Of a stretch of DNA of 64,000 nt, positions 33,808-46,679 are shown piece by piece (position 1 is the first letter of the stretch; each line of letters begins with the position of its first letter). The stretch comes from Grifola frondosa (Eukaryota > Basidiomycota > Agaricomycetes > Polyporales > Grifolaceae). Position numbers and translations under genes: made by a program. The notes under the pieces were generated by a model. That model saw only the letters and a program-made list of their open reading frames with translations. It did not search any database and was not told where the DNA came from. The stretch is from contig LUGG01000011.1 in NCBI GenBank assembly GCA_001683735.1, positions 1,302,001-1,366,000 of the forward strand, given 5' to 3'.

Positions 33808-35287
33808 ATGGAAAATAAATCCCATACGCAAGATAGCCTACTCAACGAGAGGTAATTGTTTATCTCTCGCATGATGTTGTTGGACCGGTTGAATTAAAAC
33901 AAATCTTGCAGTCCGACCGTGGCAATGGACCTTGATCTCGATGTTATATACATCATATTATCCTTTCTCCCTCGACAGGATTTGGTTCGCGCCATGACCA
34001 CTTGTCATACACTCAATCACGCGGGTGTCCGACACCTGCTGAACTTTGAAGTGCACCTCGACAGTACGAGGAGAATAGAGTCCTTCTGTACATTCATGCT
34101 TGCGCAAGCTCCTATCCGGTATCCATTCCTTCGTCAGCTCTCCCTCAATGGATGCCAACAGCTATCATCTGAAGCTATCAACCAAGTAGTCGAAATCCTC
34201 ACACACGCATCTTGTTTGAAGAGACTTCACCTCAGCTACAATAACATGCTAAACTCGGAGCATCGTCTCCAAGCAGCATGCTCATCGCTGACACCCTTAA
34301 AAGAGTTCCATCTCTTTGCGAGGGACCCTCTGTGTGGGATGGTTAAGCAAATGCAGTCGTCGCTCGTCAAGGTCAGCCTCGAGATATATGGCATTCAACC
34401 AGATCCTGCTGTGTTACTTCACCACAGCAGTGCAACTCTGGAGGACCTCACAGTATACGGTGCGACATTCCAGTCTGAGCTACAATTTCCACGAGTGCGG
34501 AAGCTTTCGCTCCATAGGGTGGATTACCCTCCACTAGCACTCGTCGCACGAATTTTCCCCAGTCTCGTCGACCTCACTTTCTCCAACAGTCATCGTGGTG
34601 ATGACCTGCGTGTGGCAGATTGTCAGTATCGTCAGCTGAACCGCTCTGTCCAGCTTGCTGGTGGCGGATGGACGTCGTTGGATCGTCTCGCAGGAGAGCC
34701 GGTCGATTTGTACAGGCTCGGCTTGACATGTCAAATTCGTCGCGTGGAAATCTCACATGTGGATCGCGATACTCGCGAGACGGTAGCCCACATCTTGTCC
34801 GACTCCCGCCCGTCTCATGTCCATATTAGACTCACTTCGATTTTTCCATGTGTTCGCTGCTTTCCGGATGAAGTGGCGGCGCGGTTGACCTATCTGCGGT
34901 GCACGATCGACCTCGTGTACTTATTTGAGGAATTTGACACCCTCGTAAGTACCACACATTACACTTTAGAAGGCTAGTTGTTGATACTACGGTGTGTTTA
35001 GTATGTATGGTTAGTTTCATTTATTGTTGCAGCGTTCGCCGCTCACCCACCTCATGCTCCAGTTCAATGTGGACGGAAGAAACACGAGAAGCGTAATGTT
35101 CATCCAACAATTTCGCCCTGAATCGTTCGCCTCCCAAGTCATCGCATCGCATCCCTCTATTCGATACATCGCTATCCAAATCAATCACGCCAAACCACTT
35201 TTTTGGAAAGTGCTTACCATGGAGAGTGGCGAAGTTGTTGTGGGCAAGGCGTCAAAAGAGGATATCTCGGCGGTTATGGAGCTTTGA
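33808..35287 (+). CDS. F-box/LRR-like protein, copy B, intact 443 aa
   Basis: The best-preserved member of the family. Exons 33808-33851, 33912-34944 and 35033-35287 sum to 1332 nt with no frame break; introns are GT-AG (60 and 88 nt). Exon 1: MENKSHTQDSLLNE. F-box: LDVIYIILSFLPRQDLVRAM then TTCHTLNHAGVRHLLNF. Leucine-rich segments include LRQLSLNGC, LKRLHLSYNN, LEDLTVYGATF, VRKLSLHRVDY and FPSLVDLTFS. A conserved middle block reads RQLNRSVQLAGGGW. The last exon has SPLTHLMLQFN and HPSIRYIAIQINHAKPLFW and ends VMEL. Likely role is a substrate receptor of an SCF ligase; the target is unknown. Upstream and downstream repeats match those around the other copies. Confidence 0.9.
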
Positions 35288-37010
35288 AGTATCATTCGAA
35301 CATGACTACACAAGGTTGCGGAGGTGGGTGGGACTGCGAAGATATGGTTTTGACTCGCGCCATCCTCCTACCCTTCCCTCGTATCACTCTATCACTCTGC
35401 TCTCTGTATCTCTCTCACACCTAGTCGTCTCTACCATGTTTTCGTTTGTCCTCGTTCAACAACACATTTAGAGGTCCGGCGTGAAACACTGCTTTATTTG
35501 CGTGCTAACGTACATGGTTCAGGTGATCCCGGGACCACCACAAAGGTACCAATCTCCCAAACTGTTACCACGGATTCATGCAGACGATGCTACAGGTCCG
35601 CTGCGGGTCCCATATCTGCCAATTGGCACCAAACGACCTGTGGCTCATTCCTCGTATTTTCTGTGACATCCGCTCCCGTGCGCCCGTTCCGCCATCTTGT
35701 TCGCCGGCACATCAAGGGTTCTGCAAAGCTTGCAAACCATGTGACCCTGGCGTTGGATGGCGGTAACGCATGCTGCTTGGTAGCACGTAGCTGTGGCATC
35801 GACGGCGACGACGTCGCACGGTGACCAGAACGCAACATAAACCATAACATAAACTTGTGTTGTTATGATCTCACCGACATATTTATTCCCTTCCGAATAT
35901 GTGATTTCTGATTTGCACCGCACTAGGCCTCGCGTGCCCAATGGCGACAACATGATCTGCGCGCCATGCACCCGCCATGGTCGCGATGGCACGTGCGCTG
36001 CGCCGACTCACACGTCTCAGAACTTCCCTTCGCGCTCCGTTCGGACAGCAGAGTCGTCGGACGCAGCTCGCCCGACGTTTGGTACGCGTCAGGTATGTAT
36101 CGTCGAATGCGGCAGTAACTGATACGGAATCAGGATGCAAGAACAAGCACAACAACAGAAAATCAAACACGCACCCTACGGATCGCGCCTTCATTCCAAC
36201 GCGCTTCGGTTCGTCGAGTTGCCTACCCAAATGTCCCAAATGTTCGGATATATGGCAGTACCAGCGTAGCGCGAAACCGGAAATACATAACGATTCGGGC
36301 CTGGCCGCGTTGAGCAAGCCACCGGCCATTCGCGGTCGCTCCTCTCACAGTGAACAAACCGCGGGCTGCGCACACCCTCAAGATCTTAGGTTATTTAGAC
36401 TTGCATCGACACACACCCGATATTAATGAACAGGCACATAGCAGGAAGAACGTACGTCACCAATATCACGGTCAGACGGGGCTGCATATTAAGCGCATCG
36501 CCAGCAACGCCAGAAGCATTTGGACAAGGGTGAGTGCGCGCGACACCGCTCCCATTGACGAGAGAGTGCCCAGCGCCACGGGCTCCGAGTATTGTCTGAG
36601 TCGACTGGTTGAGGAGCGCCTGTCACTCCAAGACATGCAACTCGTGGTTCGCGACGCACGCACGCATGATGTGGTCGACGGGGGGTCAAGATATAGATAG
36701 AACATCAGAACGCCCGAGTGGTGCAATAACAGAGAGAGATTGACTCGTTGAGACATGTGGTGTCGCAAGCACGAGTAGAGGGTTAATCATGGTTGTGTAG
36801 GAGACGTATGAGATCTGAGAGATGAGACAGAGAGGACAGATGAGCAGGCGAGTCACCGGTATGCAGGAGAGTAAGAGGAAGGAGTTAACATGGGAGGCGC
36901 TGAAATCTATGTCACGTGTCGATTCACCTCGCGCGTCCTCGCCGTTGGACGGCGGACGCATCATATCCTCTCTAACGCTATCCTCTCTAACGCTATTGAT
37001 CTCAGTTAAG
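35288..37010. repeat. Repeat block: R2 (-) and R3-like sequence
   Basis: 35480-36120 (-) is an R2 copy (EITYSEGN, FWSPCDVVAVDATATC, NEPQVVWC). 36060-36180 matches the reverse complement of about 47770-47870. 36180-36780 matches the reverse complement of about 60730-61330. No intact gene is seen. Confidence 0.55.
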
Positions 37011-38521
37011 ATGGAAGTTAAATCCCATGCAACAGATGGCCTGCTCGAAGGGAGGTGATTGTTTGTCTCTCGCATGATCTTGTTGAGGATCAAATTAAAA
37101 CAAATCTTGTAGTTCTCGGACTTCGACAATGGACCTGAATCTCGACGTTATAACATCATATTATCCTTCCTCTCTCGAATGGATTTGGTTCATCTTATGA
37201 TCACTTGTCGCACATTCAATCACGTGGGGATGCGACACCTGCTACAAACTCGCGTGGACCTCAACAGTACGAGAAGAATAGAGTCCTTCTGTGCATTCAT
37301 GGTTGCGCAAGCCCCTCTCCGATATCCATTACTCCGTCAGCTCTCCCTCAGTGCATTTGAACGACCGGTATCACCCGAATCCATCAATCAGCTAGTCGAA
37401 ATCTTCACACACGCATCTCGTTTGGAGACACTTCACCTCACCTGCTCTGATCTGCTAAACTCAGAGTGTCGTCTCCAGGCAGCATGCTCGTCTCTGACAT
37501 CCTTAAAAGAGTTCCGCATCTCTTGTAATGGGGAACCAGTCTCCTGGGCGAAGGACTCTCTGTACAGAATGGTTAAGCAAATGCAGTCACCGCTCGTCAA
37601 AGCCTCCCTCAGCTTCTGCGGATCCAGTGACGGCATTGAACCGGATCCCGCTGTGCTCCTTCACCACAGCAGCGCCACTCTGGAGGTCCTCACGGTACAT
37701 AACGTTGCCTTCCAATCTGAGCTACAATTTCCGCGAGTGCGGAAACTGTCGCTTCATGGGGTGGATGACCTTCCGCTAGCACTCATCGCACGAATTTTCC
37801 CTAGTCTCAACAACCTCACTTTTTCCAGCAGTTATCATACTCGTAACCCGAGTCTGGCTGACCATCATCGTCAGCTGAACCGCTCTGTCCAGATTGCTGG
37901 CGGTGGGCGGACGTCGTTGAATCGACTCGTGGGACGGACGAGAGACTTGTACAAGCTCGGCCTGATGTGTCAAACTCGTCGCGTGAAGATCTCTTATGTG
38001 AACTCCCGTACTCATGAGATGGTGGCCCACATCTTATCCGACTGCCGTCCGTCCTATGTCCATATCATATTAGATCGAATTTTTCCATGTGTTGCATGCC
38101 TTCCGGATGAAGTGGCGGCGCGATTGACCTATCTGCGATGCACGATCAACCTCGCGCACTTCCATGGGATTTCCATCGCTCTCGTAAGTGCGACACATTA
38201 CACTTTCAGAAGACTTGTTCTCATACTATGATGTGGTTCATAGGATACGTTTCAGTCATTGCTGCAGCGTTCGCCGCTCACCCACTTCATGCTCAAAAGC
38301 TGCGCTCAGGCAAAATGGCGGGACGCGCAAACCTCGTCCCAAATTTTTCCCCCGAAGCGTTTGCCTCCCAAATTATCGCGTCACATCCTTCCATTCGCTA
38401 CATTGTCATCAAAGTCAATCACACTAAACCACTTTTCTGGAAGGTGACTACCACGGAGAGCGGCGAAATTACTGTAGATAAGACGCCAGAAGAGGATATC
38501 TCGCTGGTTATGGATTTTTGA
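37011..38521 (+). pseudogene. F-box/LRR-like copy C, frame broken
   Basis: Same three-exon plan: exon 1 from ATG 37011 (MEVKSHATDGLLEG), exon 2 to about 38183, exon 3 from about 38269. A single base is missing inside the F-box (GTTATAACATC where other copies have GTTATATACATC, near 37157). The long open frame DLVHLMITCRTFNHVGMRHLL onward is therefore out of frame with exon 1. The middle is complete (SLYRMVKQMQSPLVKASL, DPAVLLHHSSATLE, VRKLSLHGVDD). Exon 3 slips again between LTHFMLKSCAQAKW and FASQIIASHPSIRY. Two or more lesions make this a pseudogene. Confidence 0.85.
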
Positions 38522-40935
38522 AGTATCATTCGAACACAGATTTACGCCGTTATCTCTCCGATACCTAACTTTAGACGAATTTCTGTTATAGTAAAATTTT
38601 TGATGCTTTGGACTTCGACATTTGTATGTGCTCTGCAGCATTGATATCATCTGATTATATAGCGACAGTAAGGGGACGTTGCGACATTGTCTCGCAATGA
38701 TCACTTGATCGGTAGAAGTAATTTGTTATTTCACTACGTTCATTGACAGCCTTGCCAAGGCGTATGGGTGGAAGTTCCACCCATAAATCAACATTCCTTG
38801 ATTCAGGCATTGGAGGGGCCTATACGTGATATCCTGTATTTGTTTCCCTCAACACTAGTCTCGTTTACAAGCGGTAAGCTAGCAATTGAATCTCGCAACC
38901 GGCCCGATGGTGCCCATACGCAGTAGTTACGTTTGGTACGCAGCGCTACTTGGTTTAACGCTATCATCCGTCTCTGAAAACGAAACCCGATCATTCTGCG
39001 ATCCTGTGACTTTATCAAATGTCACAAAAGTCCGGGTCACTACTATGTACTTACATACGAAAGCCGTTCAAGCGCATGTTTCAATTCGTCCCTATGCTAT
39101 GCAATTCGCACACCAGCAACGAATAACAATACCACAAACCACTCGTCGCGCAGTAAGCTGATGTTCTCCATTTTGGAGATTTTTAGTCCCTAATGTCTCC
39201 ATCATTGATTGCCCGGAATTCGCAAAGTAAGTAACCGTCCGCCGCTCTCTCATGAACAGACACTTACCCGTTACTCAGCTCCGAGGGCCAGTGAGTCTCT
39301 ACTCATGGATATAGACGTACGGTCGCAGATTAATCCGAGGATTTCGCAGCTTGAAGATGTCAACCACACTATGCAGTGCCAGTATCTACCAAGTGCAAAC
39401 ATACTATTACCGGTTAGAATAGCCCTCCAAATCCCTGAAATTTGGGACGCAAATTCCAGTATTGTACGCGTGCGATTTATTTCACTGCACCCAAAGTTAT
39501 CGACCCTTACCTGCTTCCCAACTGCAGACTGCCAGCAGAACGCTGAAGCACAGACGCAGCGACCGTCTCAATCTTTCATTTTCAGCGCGTTTTCATCCAG
39601 GCGTCCTAAGTAACCACTGGCATCGAAACGTGGAGAAGGAGCTGCTGTGCCACACGTGCGCTGTTGCCTGCAGCACGCGGTTACCATCCCCAACAATGAC
39701 ACAGGAGCGGCATCTGGCACAGCGTTGTCCATCGGCATGACCAGACCCCACCCGTATTCTCCTCCCCGTGGACGTCACGGGCTTTGATTGGCATCCCCCT
39801 GGACGTGCCCATATTCTCGGCACCCGCACGGACATACTCATGTGGCATCGCGCATTTAATTTGTTTGGACGCAGAAAGGCAGAAACGATGAAGTAGTCGC
39901 CGTGGTATGCCAGAGCATTCATCGTTCGCAGAGGGGTCCGATGTGCGTTAGCTTGAAATCATTGATGTTTAGGAAAGGAAACCGGATTACCATGCCGCGT
40001 TCGATAACTTTGTTGATAGTTTTATATCGGGATCAACAAAATAACCTGCCCTTCGAAGGGACAGTTTGTTCCCCGTATATATACCAGAAGACACGTACAA
40101 TACATAGATTGCCACATAATACCGTGTATGACAAGAACTCATCATATTTTCCGTACGTTGCGGCGATATGCACAGATGGTACGCTTTGGGCTCTACGATC
40201 GACAAAGAACTGAGCTAGCAGAGCCAAAAATCCAAAAACCAAGTGACCGAACCAGGCAGCAAGTGCTACCGATTCCGGCTGCACGGAAAGAACAACAAAA
40301 ATGCAAGCAAACACCTCACGCATCGCACCTACATTCTAACACACCCGGCTTCGTCGGGTTGCTTGCCCAAATGTTCGGACGTAGCGCAGCACCAGCACCG
40401 AAAAACATTGCGATTCGGGTCCAGCCGGCGGCGGCGATCCACGGTCGCTCCACTCACAGCGGAGAAACCGCGGGCCACGCACCCTGCAGATCCGAGGGCA
40501 CCTCGAGCTATACTTGCATCGTGAACGCACAACTAATATTAATGGACGGGCGCGTAGCAGGAAGCACGCACGTCGTGAAGAGGACAAGGACCAGACGGGC
40601 TGCTCGTATTGTGCGTCGCCAGCAACGCCAGACGCATCTAGACAAGCGTGAATGCGCGCGACACTGCTCGCTCCAACGAGGTTGTGCCCAGCTCCACGGG
40701 CTCTATCGCGCAACGACAGTCGCGAGTATTGTCTGGGTTGAGTCGACGAGTGCCTGCCGCCGCGGTTCGCGCGCGATACGTGCATGCATGCATACATGCG
40801 TGATGTAACCGACAGCGAGCCAAGCAGAGGGCAGAGAGCGTATCATCAGAATGGCCGAGGTGGCGCCATCTAGAGACACCGAGGCTTGGCCTTGCGTGCA
40901 GGCCTCACACCACGGTAGCGAGAAGAACACCGGAT
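38522..40935. repeat. Inner inverted-repeat arm and mixed repeats
   Basis: 38860-39500 matches the reverse complement of about 45150-45760 (for example GATCATTCTGCGATCCTGTG near 38990 and its inverse near 45670). 39590-39922 has an Arg/Cys-rich minus frame I do not recognise. 40240-40810 resembles 36180-36780 and the reverse complement of 60840-61330. No supported gene. Confidence 0.5.
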
Positions 40936-41800
40936 AGGAAATAGGCCAGCATCCATCGAGTAGCACTGAGATGTTGGGCGCCAGACGCACGCCGCATTCC
41001 GCCAGAGCAGTGCTGCATGTCGAATGGACTAAGTGAACATACTGTCGATGTGGCATAGGTCGCTCTGCATCGAGACGCACCATTCCCAGCAAGTACTCAG
41101 TGTCTTGGAAGTCGCAGTAAAGTGCGTTCTCGAGTGGCAAGGCCAGAAGCGACCCTCTTTCCATAGCACGTTTGCCCGAAGAATGTCGGTGAAATGAAAC
41201 GAAACGACATGACATGCAGCAGTCCGATCGATGCAGCAGGCAATTTCGTGAGAGGTAGGCCGCGTAAGCGAAGCATTCTCAAGATGTCTAAGTCAACAGC
41301 AGCCGTGGGATGATTCGATCGGCGCACCAAATATTGAAGCGAACGTAACTGCGGATAACGCCAAGTTCCCAGACGGAGTGGCTAAGATAGATAGGCACTC
41401 AGCGTCGCTAGTGTTGTTGGAAGGGTGTACCATATGGGACGCTGGGGCCTCTGGGAAGGTCGCGATGCCCTTAGTCAGGTACTGCGAGCTCGTGGTGCAA
41501 GGTGTGAGGGGGCATCCGCAGTCTTCAATCGCGAGGGGACAGCATTGCGAAGGAGGGCGTGAGCCTGGACGTCCATTCACGGACACAGCAAAAGATGGCG
41601 GCGCTTTCCAGGAGGATTTGCAACGCCGAATAAAGCAAGGTGATGTAATACGTTCCGCCACGGCACAGGGGTGTCCAGGTCGGAAGAAGGTGGAAGAGAG
41701 ATTATTAGAGAAGAGCGAAGGCAGAGCAGCGAACGCGGGAGAACATGACGGCCGGTGAATAGGAAGCATCGACGAGGGATAAAGAACCATTGAGCCTAAA
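40936..41800 (-). repeat. Dispersed repeat R1, copy 3
   Basis: A long R1 copy. Minus-strand translation gives KGIATFPEAPASHMVHPSN, SGNLALSAVTFASIFGAPIE and LPAASIGLLHVMSF. These segments are shared with the copies at 29219-29900 and 50820-51720 but with stops and frame changes. Confidence 0.65.
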
Positions 41801-43024
41801 CAAAGCCATCTCGGGCGGAGGAATGTGACAGCCTGTATTAGCTATCGAGGTATTGATAGGCAAGAGATCGGACGTGTTGCCGGTGGCTGTCCATCGGAAG
41901 CGCGGCAGTAACGGAGCAGAGAGATTGACTCGCTGAGATGCATGGTGTGGCAGGCACGAGTAGAGAGTGATGATCGCGGTTGCGCAGGAGATGCGTGAGA
42001 CGGGAAATGGGGAGGACAGAGGAGAGGGCGAGTCGATATGGGAGAGGATAGCCTGAGAGTGTGGGAGAGGAGCATGGGATGGAGTTGGGACGAGGGCGGA
42101 TAGAGTGGGACGGGAACCGAAGAGCCAGGGGGAAACATTTGAGGTGAGAACGCCGCTGATGATGGAAATGAAAGAAGCTGGGCGGGTGGAAATAGCAGGA
42201 CCAGAGGCGCTATCGGACAAGTGCTAGATGGCGTACCGACGTTACACCCGGCAAGTGCTGTGTGAGAGCCCGCCGCAAGAATCAAAGGGCGTGCGAAGAG
42301 ATGTCAAGATAGAGAATTTGCGAGAGTTTGGAACACCATTGAATCCTAATTGGAGCATGCCCGCGCGGTTCTGTGCAAGTGTTATCATACAATGAGGCGC
42401 ATCCAGACATGAAATGAATGGGAGCATTCCCAGTGTCGCCGTCCGGCAAATTCAAACATTCAGTTGGTGCAAGCAGGTGACAAGGACAATGTGAACCTAC
42501 CGACGGTCGCCCTGTAGCCATAGCAAGGCCATAGCAAGTCAGCTCCGCGTTCCAGCTCTGCGTTGTAGCCACGACCTGGAAAGCGATATCCCGACAAATC
42601 TCGGATGGAGTTTCTGTGGAAATATTGAATTGGCATGATATATCAGGATATATCGGTGAATATCAATGGATATTATAATGGAATACACCAAAAAGGGGAG
42701 ACCGACAGAATAGAGCCGACGGCGAAAAGTCGGGACGCTAGTGCAAAGAGTTGGGAACGCTGAGAACGTTGAGAACGATGAGAAGCAACATGCTTGCTTC
42801 GTGCTGCGACGCGGGCGCTACACGGCCAAGTTGCGCGCTGAAATCTCGGAGTAACTCTGAGTGTTCCATTCAGACTCCGCTCCCCACGACGCGCATTTCC
42901 CATTCTGGCGCCTACCAAACTGACGCGGCCTCGTATATCTCTCCCCCAAGTCTCGCTCTTCTCTCCTCCACCCGCTCGGGTATCTTCCTCATCTCACACC
43001 ATATCCCCTCCCAACTCACTCACA
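41801..43024. promoter_or_regulatory. Unique DNA and PRE7 upstream region
   Basis: 41800-42560 has Ser/Pro-rich open frames on the minus strand without recognisable domains. 42640-42680 has ATAT-rich imperfect repeats (GATATATCAGGATATATCGGTGAATAT). 42930-43020 is CT-rich (CTCTCCCCCAAGTCTCGCTCTTC-like), a typical fungal housekeeping promoter without a clear TATA box. Confidence 0.45.
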
Positions 43025-44092
43025 ATGCCCGACGGCTCCTTCTCTCACCCCCAGCAGCGCCAGTTCAACCCCTACACTGAGAACGGGGGCACCATCCTCG
43101 CTATTGCTGGTGCGGACTTCACCGTCATTGCGGGTGACACCAGGCAGAGCGAGGGTTACAGCATCCAGACGCGATATGCACCCAAGGTCTTTCGATTGTA
43201 CGTGCACGCCTCTCGCCAGCTCAAATCGCACCTGACGCGCATCTCCCGCGACCTAGAACCGACCGCGCCGTGCTCGCGGTGAACGGCTTCGCCGCCGACG
43301 GCAACATGTTCGTAAAGAAGGTCAAGCAGCGTCTTGAGGTGCGTCTCCCGCGGTTGTGTCGCGTCTCACCGTATCTGACCGCTGTTTGTTGCGCGACAGT
43401 GGTACCGCCATGCCCACGCAAAGGACATGCCGCTCCGCGCCATCGCGCGACTGATCCAGACAATGCTCTATGCACAGCGCTTCTTCCCCTACTATGTTTA
43501 CAATATCCTCGGCGGGATTGAGGAGGACGGTGCGTTCCCTCCTCCACTCGCGCAGCACTCCCTCTCACGTTTTGTGCAGGCTCCGGCGCGGTGTACTCGT
43601 TCGATCCCGTCGGGTCATACGAGCGCGAAGCATGTCGCGCGGCGGGAGCGGCGTCATCGCTCGTTCAGCCGTTCCTGGACAACCAAGTACGTCCGCGCAC
43701 GATCCGCACACGACACCTTCCTTCCGATGCTGACCCGAGTTCTGCCCGCGTATATAGATATACTTCAAGAACCAGACGGCAGCACCCGGGACCTCGCATC
43801 CCACGCACTTGCCCCTGCCGGACGTGCTCTCGATTGTCATCGATTCGTTCACGAGCGCGACGGAGCGCCACATAGAGGTGCGTCGGTGGCATCTTTCATT
43901 TAGGTTGTAATAATAATCGTCATCGTCATCGCACTCTGTACACAGGTCGGCGATGGCCTGGAAATGTACATCGTGCTCGCAAAGGGGCGCAGCGCGCAGA
44001 GCCTGGAGGGCATGCGCGGACTGCAGGAACTGAGCACGCGCCCGGATGGCGACCGCGTGTTTGTCATCCGGAAAGAGCTCAAGAAGGACTAG
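43025..44092 (+). CDS. PRE7: 20S proteasome subunit beta-6 (PRE7/PSMB1), intact, 252 aa
   Basis: A structural, non-catalytic beta subunit of the 20S proteasome. Exons 43025-43197, 43257-43338, 43400-43529, 43580-43686, 43758-43877 and 43946-44092 sum to 759 nt in one frame; all introns are GT-AG. Landmarks: [101 protein letters not shown] and [18 protein letters not shown]. The C-terminus is longer than the yeast one by a low-complexity [15 protein letters not shown] stretch. It is a single-copy housekeeping gene inside the spacer of the large inverted duplication, surrounded by repeats, and shows no damage. Confidence 0.97.
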
Positions 44093-45149
44093 GATGTGTA
44101 ATACCATGCAATGGACCTCCGTTCTTCCCGCTCCTCCCCCACCTCGAGCTGTCGGTAGAATGTCGTACGCTTTATCGGTTCCGCCGCTTCGCGGCGGTGT
44201 AATGTAATGATATTTGCACGCATGTTGTATTAGAAAAGGAGCCGTAATGTACATCGCGGCACGCGCCCATGTGCTAAACTAGCTCCAGCATGCTTCGCCT
44301 TTTGAACATCCAGGTGGTGCATGCGGGGCCGTTGGCGTGCGCGCAAGCTGCGCATGAGCTGTGTCTGTCGTCTTGCGCTCTGCGGCGAAAATTGCGCCGC
44401 TCCATACGTCTCCTTGAGCTAGAAGCAGTACCCCACAGGAGATCCGACTCACCTAGCATAATGTCCGATGCGGAGAAAATGTGAAGGCGTGCGCGCAAGT
44501 GCGGTGGGGGCTGCACATTCAGTCGTCGCTTTATAATGGCAATGCAGGATGCACCTCGGAAGAAGTGCTGTAGGGGCACGGGTAAACGTCGAGTAAAAGG
44601 CGCGTGCTGTCGATGACTCGCTGGATACAATTCTTTCTGCACGACACATGGCGTGTGGGTCGGGGCCGGACCGTGTATCTTGGCGTGGCTGTTGGTCGCA
44701 GAGGCCCGTGCCATCATCTGACGAGTCGCCTGCTCGATGGCGTGCCTGCTCGGGGCGATTGGAGAGATAGGATTACTGGCTTGGGCATCTGGCGTCTGCG
44801 TCATATGGTTCCTGCCAGGAGCCGGAGAGTCAAAGTGTCAACCGTGTTCCGACCATCGCCCGAAGGATAGCCGTGCGGGCACCGAGCGTGCAGGAGTTTC
44901 CCGTGACGTTCACTGAGAACCGGAATGGAAGGACGATGGAGGGGCCCGGGGAATTCTAGCCGCGAGAAATGTGTCTGTCTTTCCCGGTGCACGACCGCTC
45001 GTGGACGCTGCGCTCGTGTGGCATAGCAGCCTCGTGCGCGGCGTTCGACACCTCCACGCACGCCGATCGCCATCTCGGACGCTGAAAATGGCTTAGAAAC
45101 GGAAGAACAGATGGACGCTACGTCCGCACTTCATTTCGTGTTGCCTTCT
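44093..45149. other. Unique region downstream of PRE7, possible minus-strand ORF
   Basis: An ATG-started single-exon frame of 176 codons runs 44804-44274 (-), converging on PRE7. It begins MTQTPDAQASNPISPIAPSR and ends FKRRSMLELV. It is Arg/Ala/His-rich with no domain I know, and could be chance in GC-rich DNA. Nothing else is seen. Confidence 0.3.
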
Positions 45150-46299
45150 GTCTTCTGCTGTCATTGCGAGGGGTAGCCTGCGGGCCATATCAAAATCGGT
45201 CGTTCTGATGCGGTCACATAAACTTGCCATACCAAAATGTAGGCGCCCCTTTGTAGAGGATTTGTGGGCGGGTCTGACGGATAACAGTGAGGTCGCATTT
45301 GGAAGAATTGGGACTGCTGCAGAGTGCAGTTAAAGTTTCTGGGAATGTTCAAACAGCAAAATCCGCGGACGAGACTGCGGTCGTACCCTATACGATGTTC
45401 CACTTACAGGTCCTCGGAGCTGAGTAACGGGTAAGGGTCTGTCCATGAGAGATATCGGGCTGTTAGTTCCTTGGAGAATTCCGGGCTACTGTCGAGGACA
45501 GGAACCAACAGTGGAGATGATCTGCTTCCTGCGCGAGGAGCCTTAGTTTCTAGTATTGCGACTAGGGGAAGGGGTGCCAATTGTGTAGTACAGGACGAAT
45601 TCGAACCTGCGCTTGAGCTTTCGTTAAACAGAGTAGTGACCCGGACTTTTGTGACATCGATAAAGTCACAGGATCGCAGAATGATCGGGTTTCCTTTTCA
45701 GAGACCGATGATCTCAAGTACCTTGTGGCGTTGAACGCGAACGTCGAACACTGTCGCCGCGTGCCACACCGACAATCTTATTGTTTCCGCCTTTTGGACA
45801 TCCTAGAAAGTGACTTTGGAACAGTGTATGTGGATCCGCAGAGCACTGATGTTTAGTCACAAAGAAGACACATGATACAGATAAAGATCGTACCTACTCT
45901 TGTGCTCACCTTCTCCCACTGAGATATCGTAGTTTGAGGCCTAGACTTTCCATAAAGACCACCTGGAAAGTTATCTATGTCGGAGTTTCACCCGATGCCC
46001 ATAACTTAAAACAATGGGATGAGCGACAATTTTCCAGAGAGTACACGCATCTCCACATGGGAGATGGGAAATAAACCGATCAAAGCCGTCAAACCTGGGT
46101 AGAGTTAAGCTGCTCAAAATGATACATTATACCGGGTTCCGCACGGGTGGTTTCTGCAATCGGAAGGTTTGATATTCAGCGCAAAAAAATTCGAAGAATA
46201 CCTGACATACAATATAGTGCATGGGTGCAAACGTACTCACCCGAGTCAGAAACACCGAGATTGATGGGGTGCTTCCGGTGGAAGCACCATTTGCACAGA
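45150..46299. repeat. Right inner inverted-repeat arm
   Basis: 45150-45760 is the inverse of 38900-39500. The remainder to 46299 has short frames only. A TTCCACCGGAAGCACC-type hairpin (GGTGCTTCCGGTGGAAGCACC) lies at 46269-46289. Confidence 0.5.
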
Positions 46300-46500
46300 G
46301 CAACATTTAATTGCTGCCTTCCCGCTTGTAATCGAGGGAAGAAGGATAATACGATGTATGCGACATCGAAATCAAGGTCTACTGTCGAAATCGGACTCCT
46401 ACCAGATTTTCTTCAATTCAACCCCCAACAAGGTCATGCCAGAGAAAAACAAGTACCTGTCATTGAGCGGGCGATATGGTGCACGGAATTTGTTTTCCAT
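46300..46500 (-). pseudogene. F-box gene 5' remnant (copy G)
   Basis: Reverse-strand ATG at 46500 opens MENKFRAPYRPLND, a donor (GTACTTG), a 60-nt intron, then a degraded F-box start (LDFDVAYIVLSFFPR). The match stops near 46300 at the short R4 repeat. Only the first exon and the start of exon 2 remain. Confidence 0.75.
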
Positions 46501-46679
46501 ACCGATAACATTAGAGAAAGAGCCTCGGAGGACCGACCGGCGATGAACTTCCAAATTCAATTGGCACGTGACATATTATTACTATGTGTACGGGCGCTTA
46601 TCTGAGCGCCCTTCTTGACACAGGGCCTCCGTCCGGGATTTGTTTAAAGCTACATCTCCGTTCGAAACATCTCGCTGAT

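Noticed and set aside
39209..39613. 134-codon plus-strand ORF
   Set aside because: It starts at TTG, lies in the inner inverted-repeat arm, and the frame is not kept in the mirror copy.
44274..44804. 176-codon minus-strand ORF as a confident gene
   Set aside because: ATG-started, but it has no domain, no intron signals and a composition expected of GC-rich chance frames. Kept only as a low-confidence remark.
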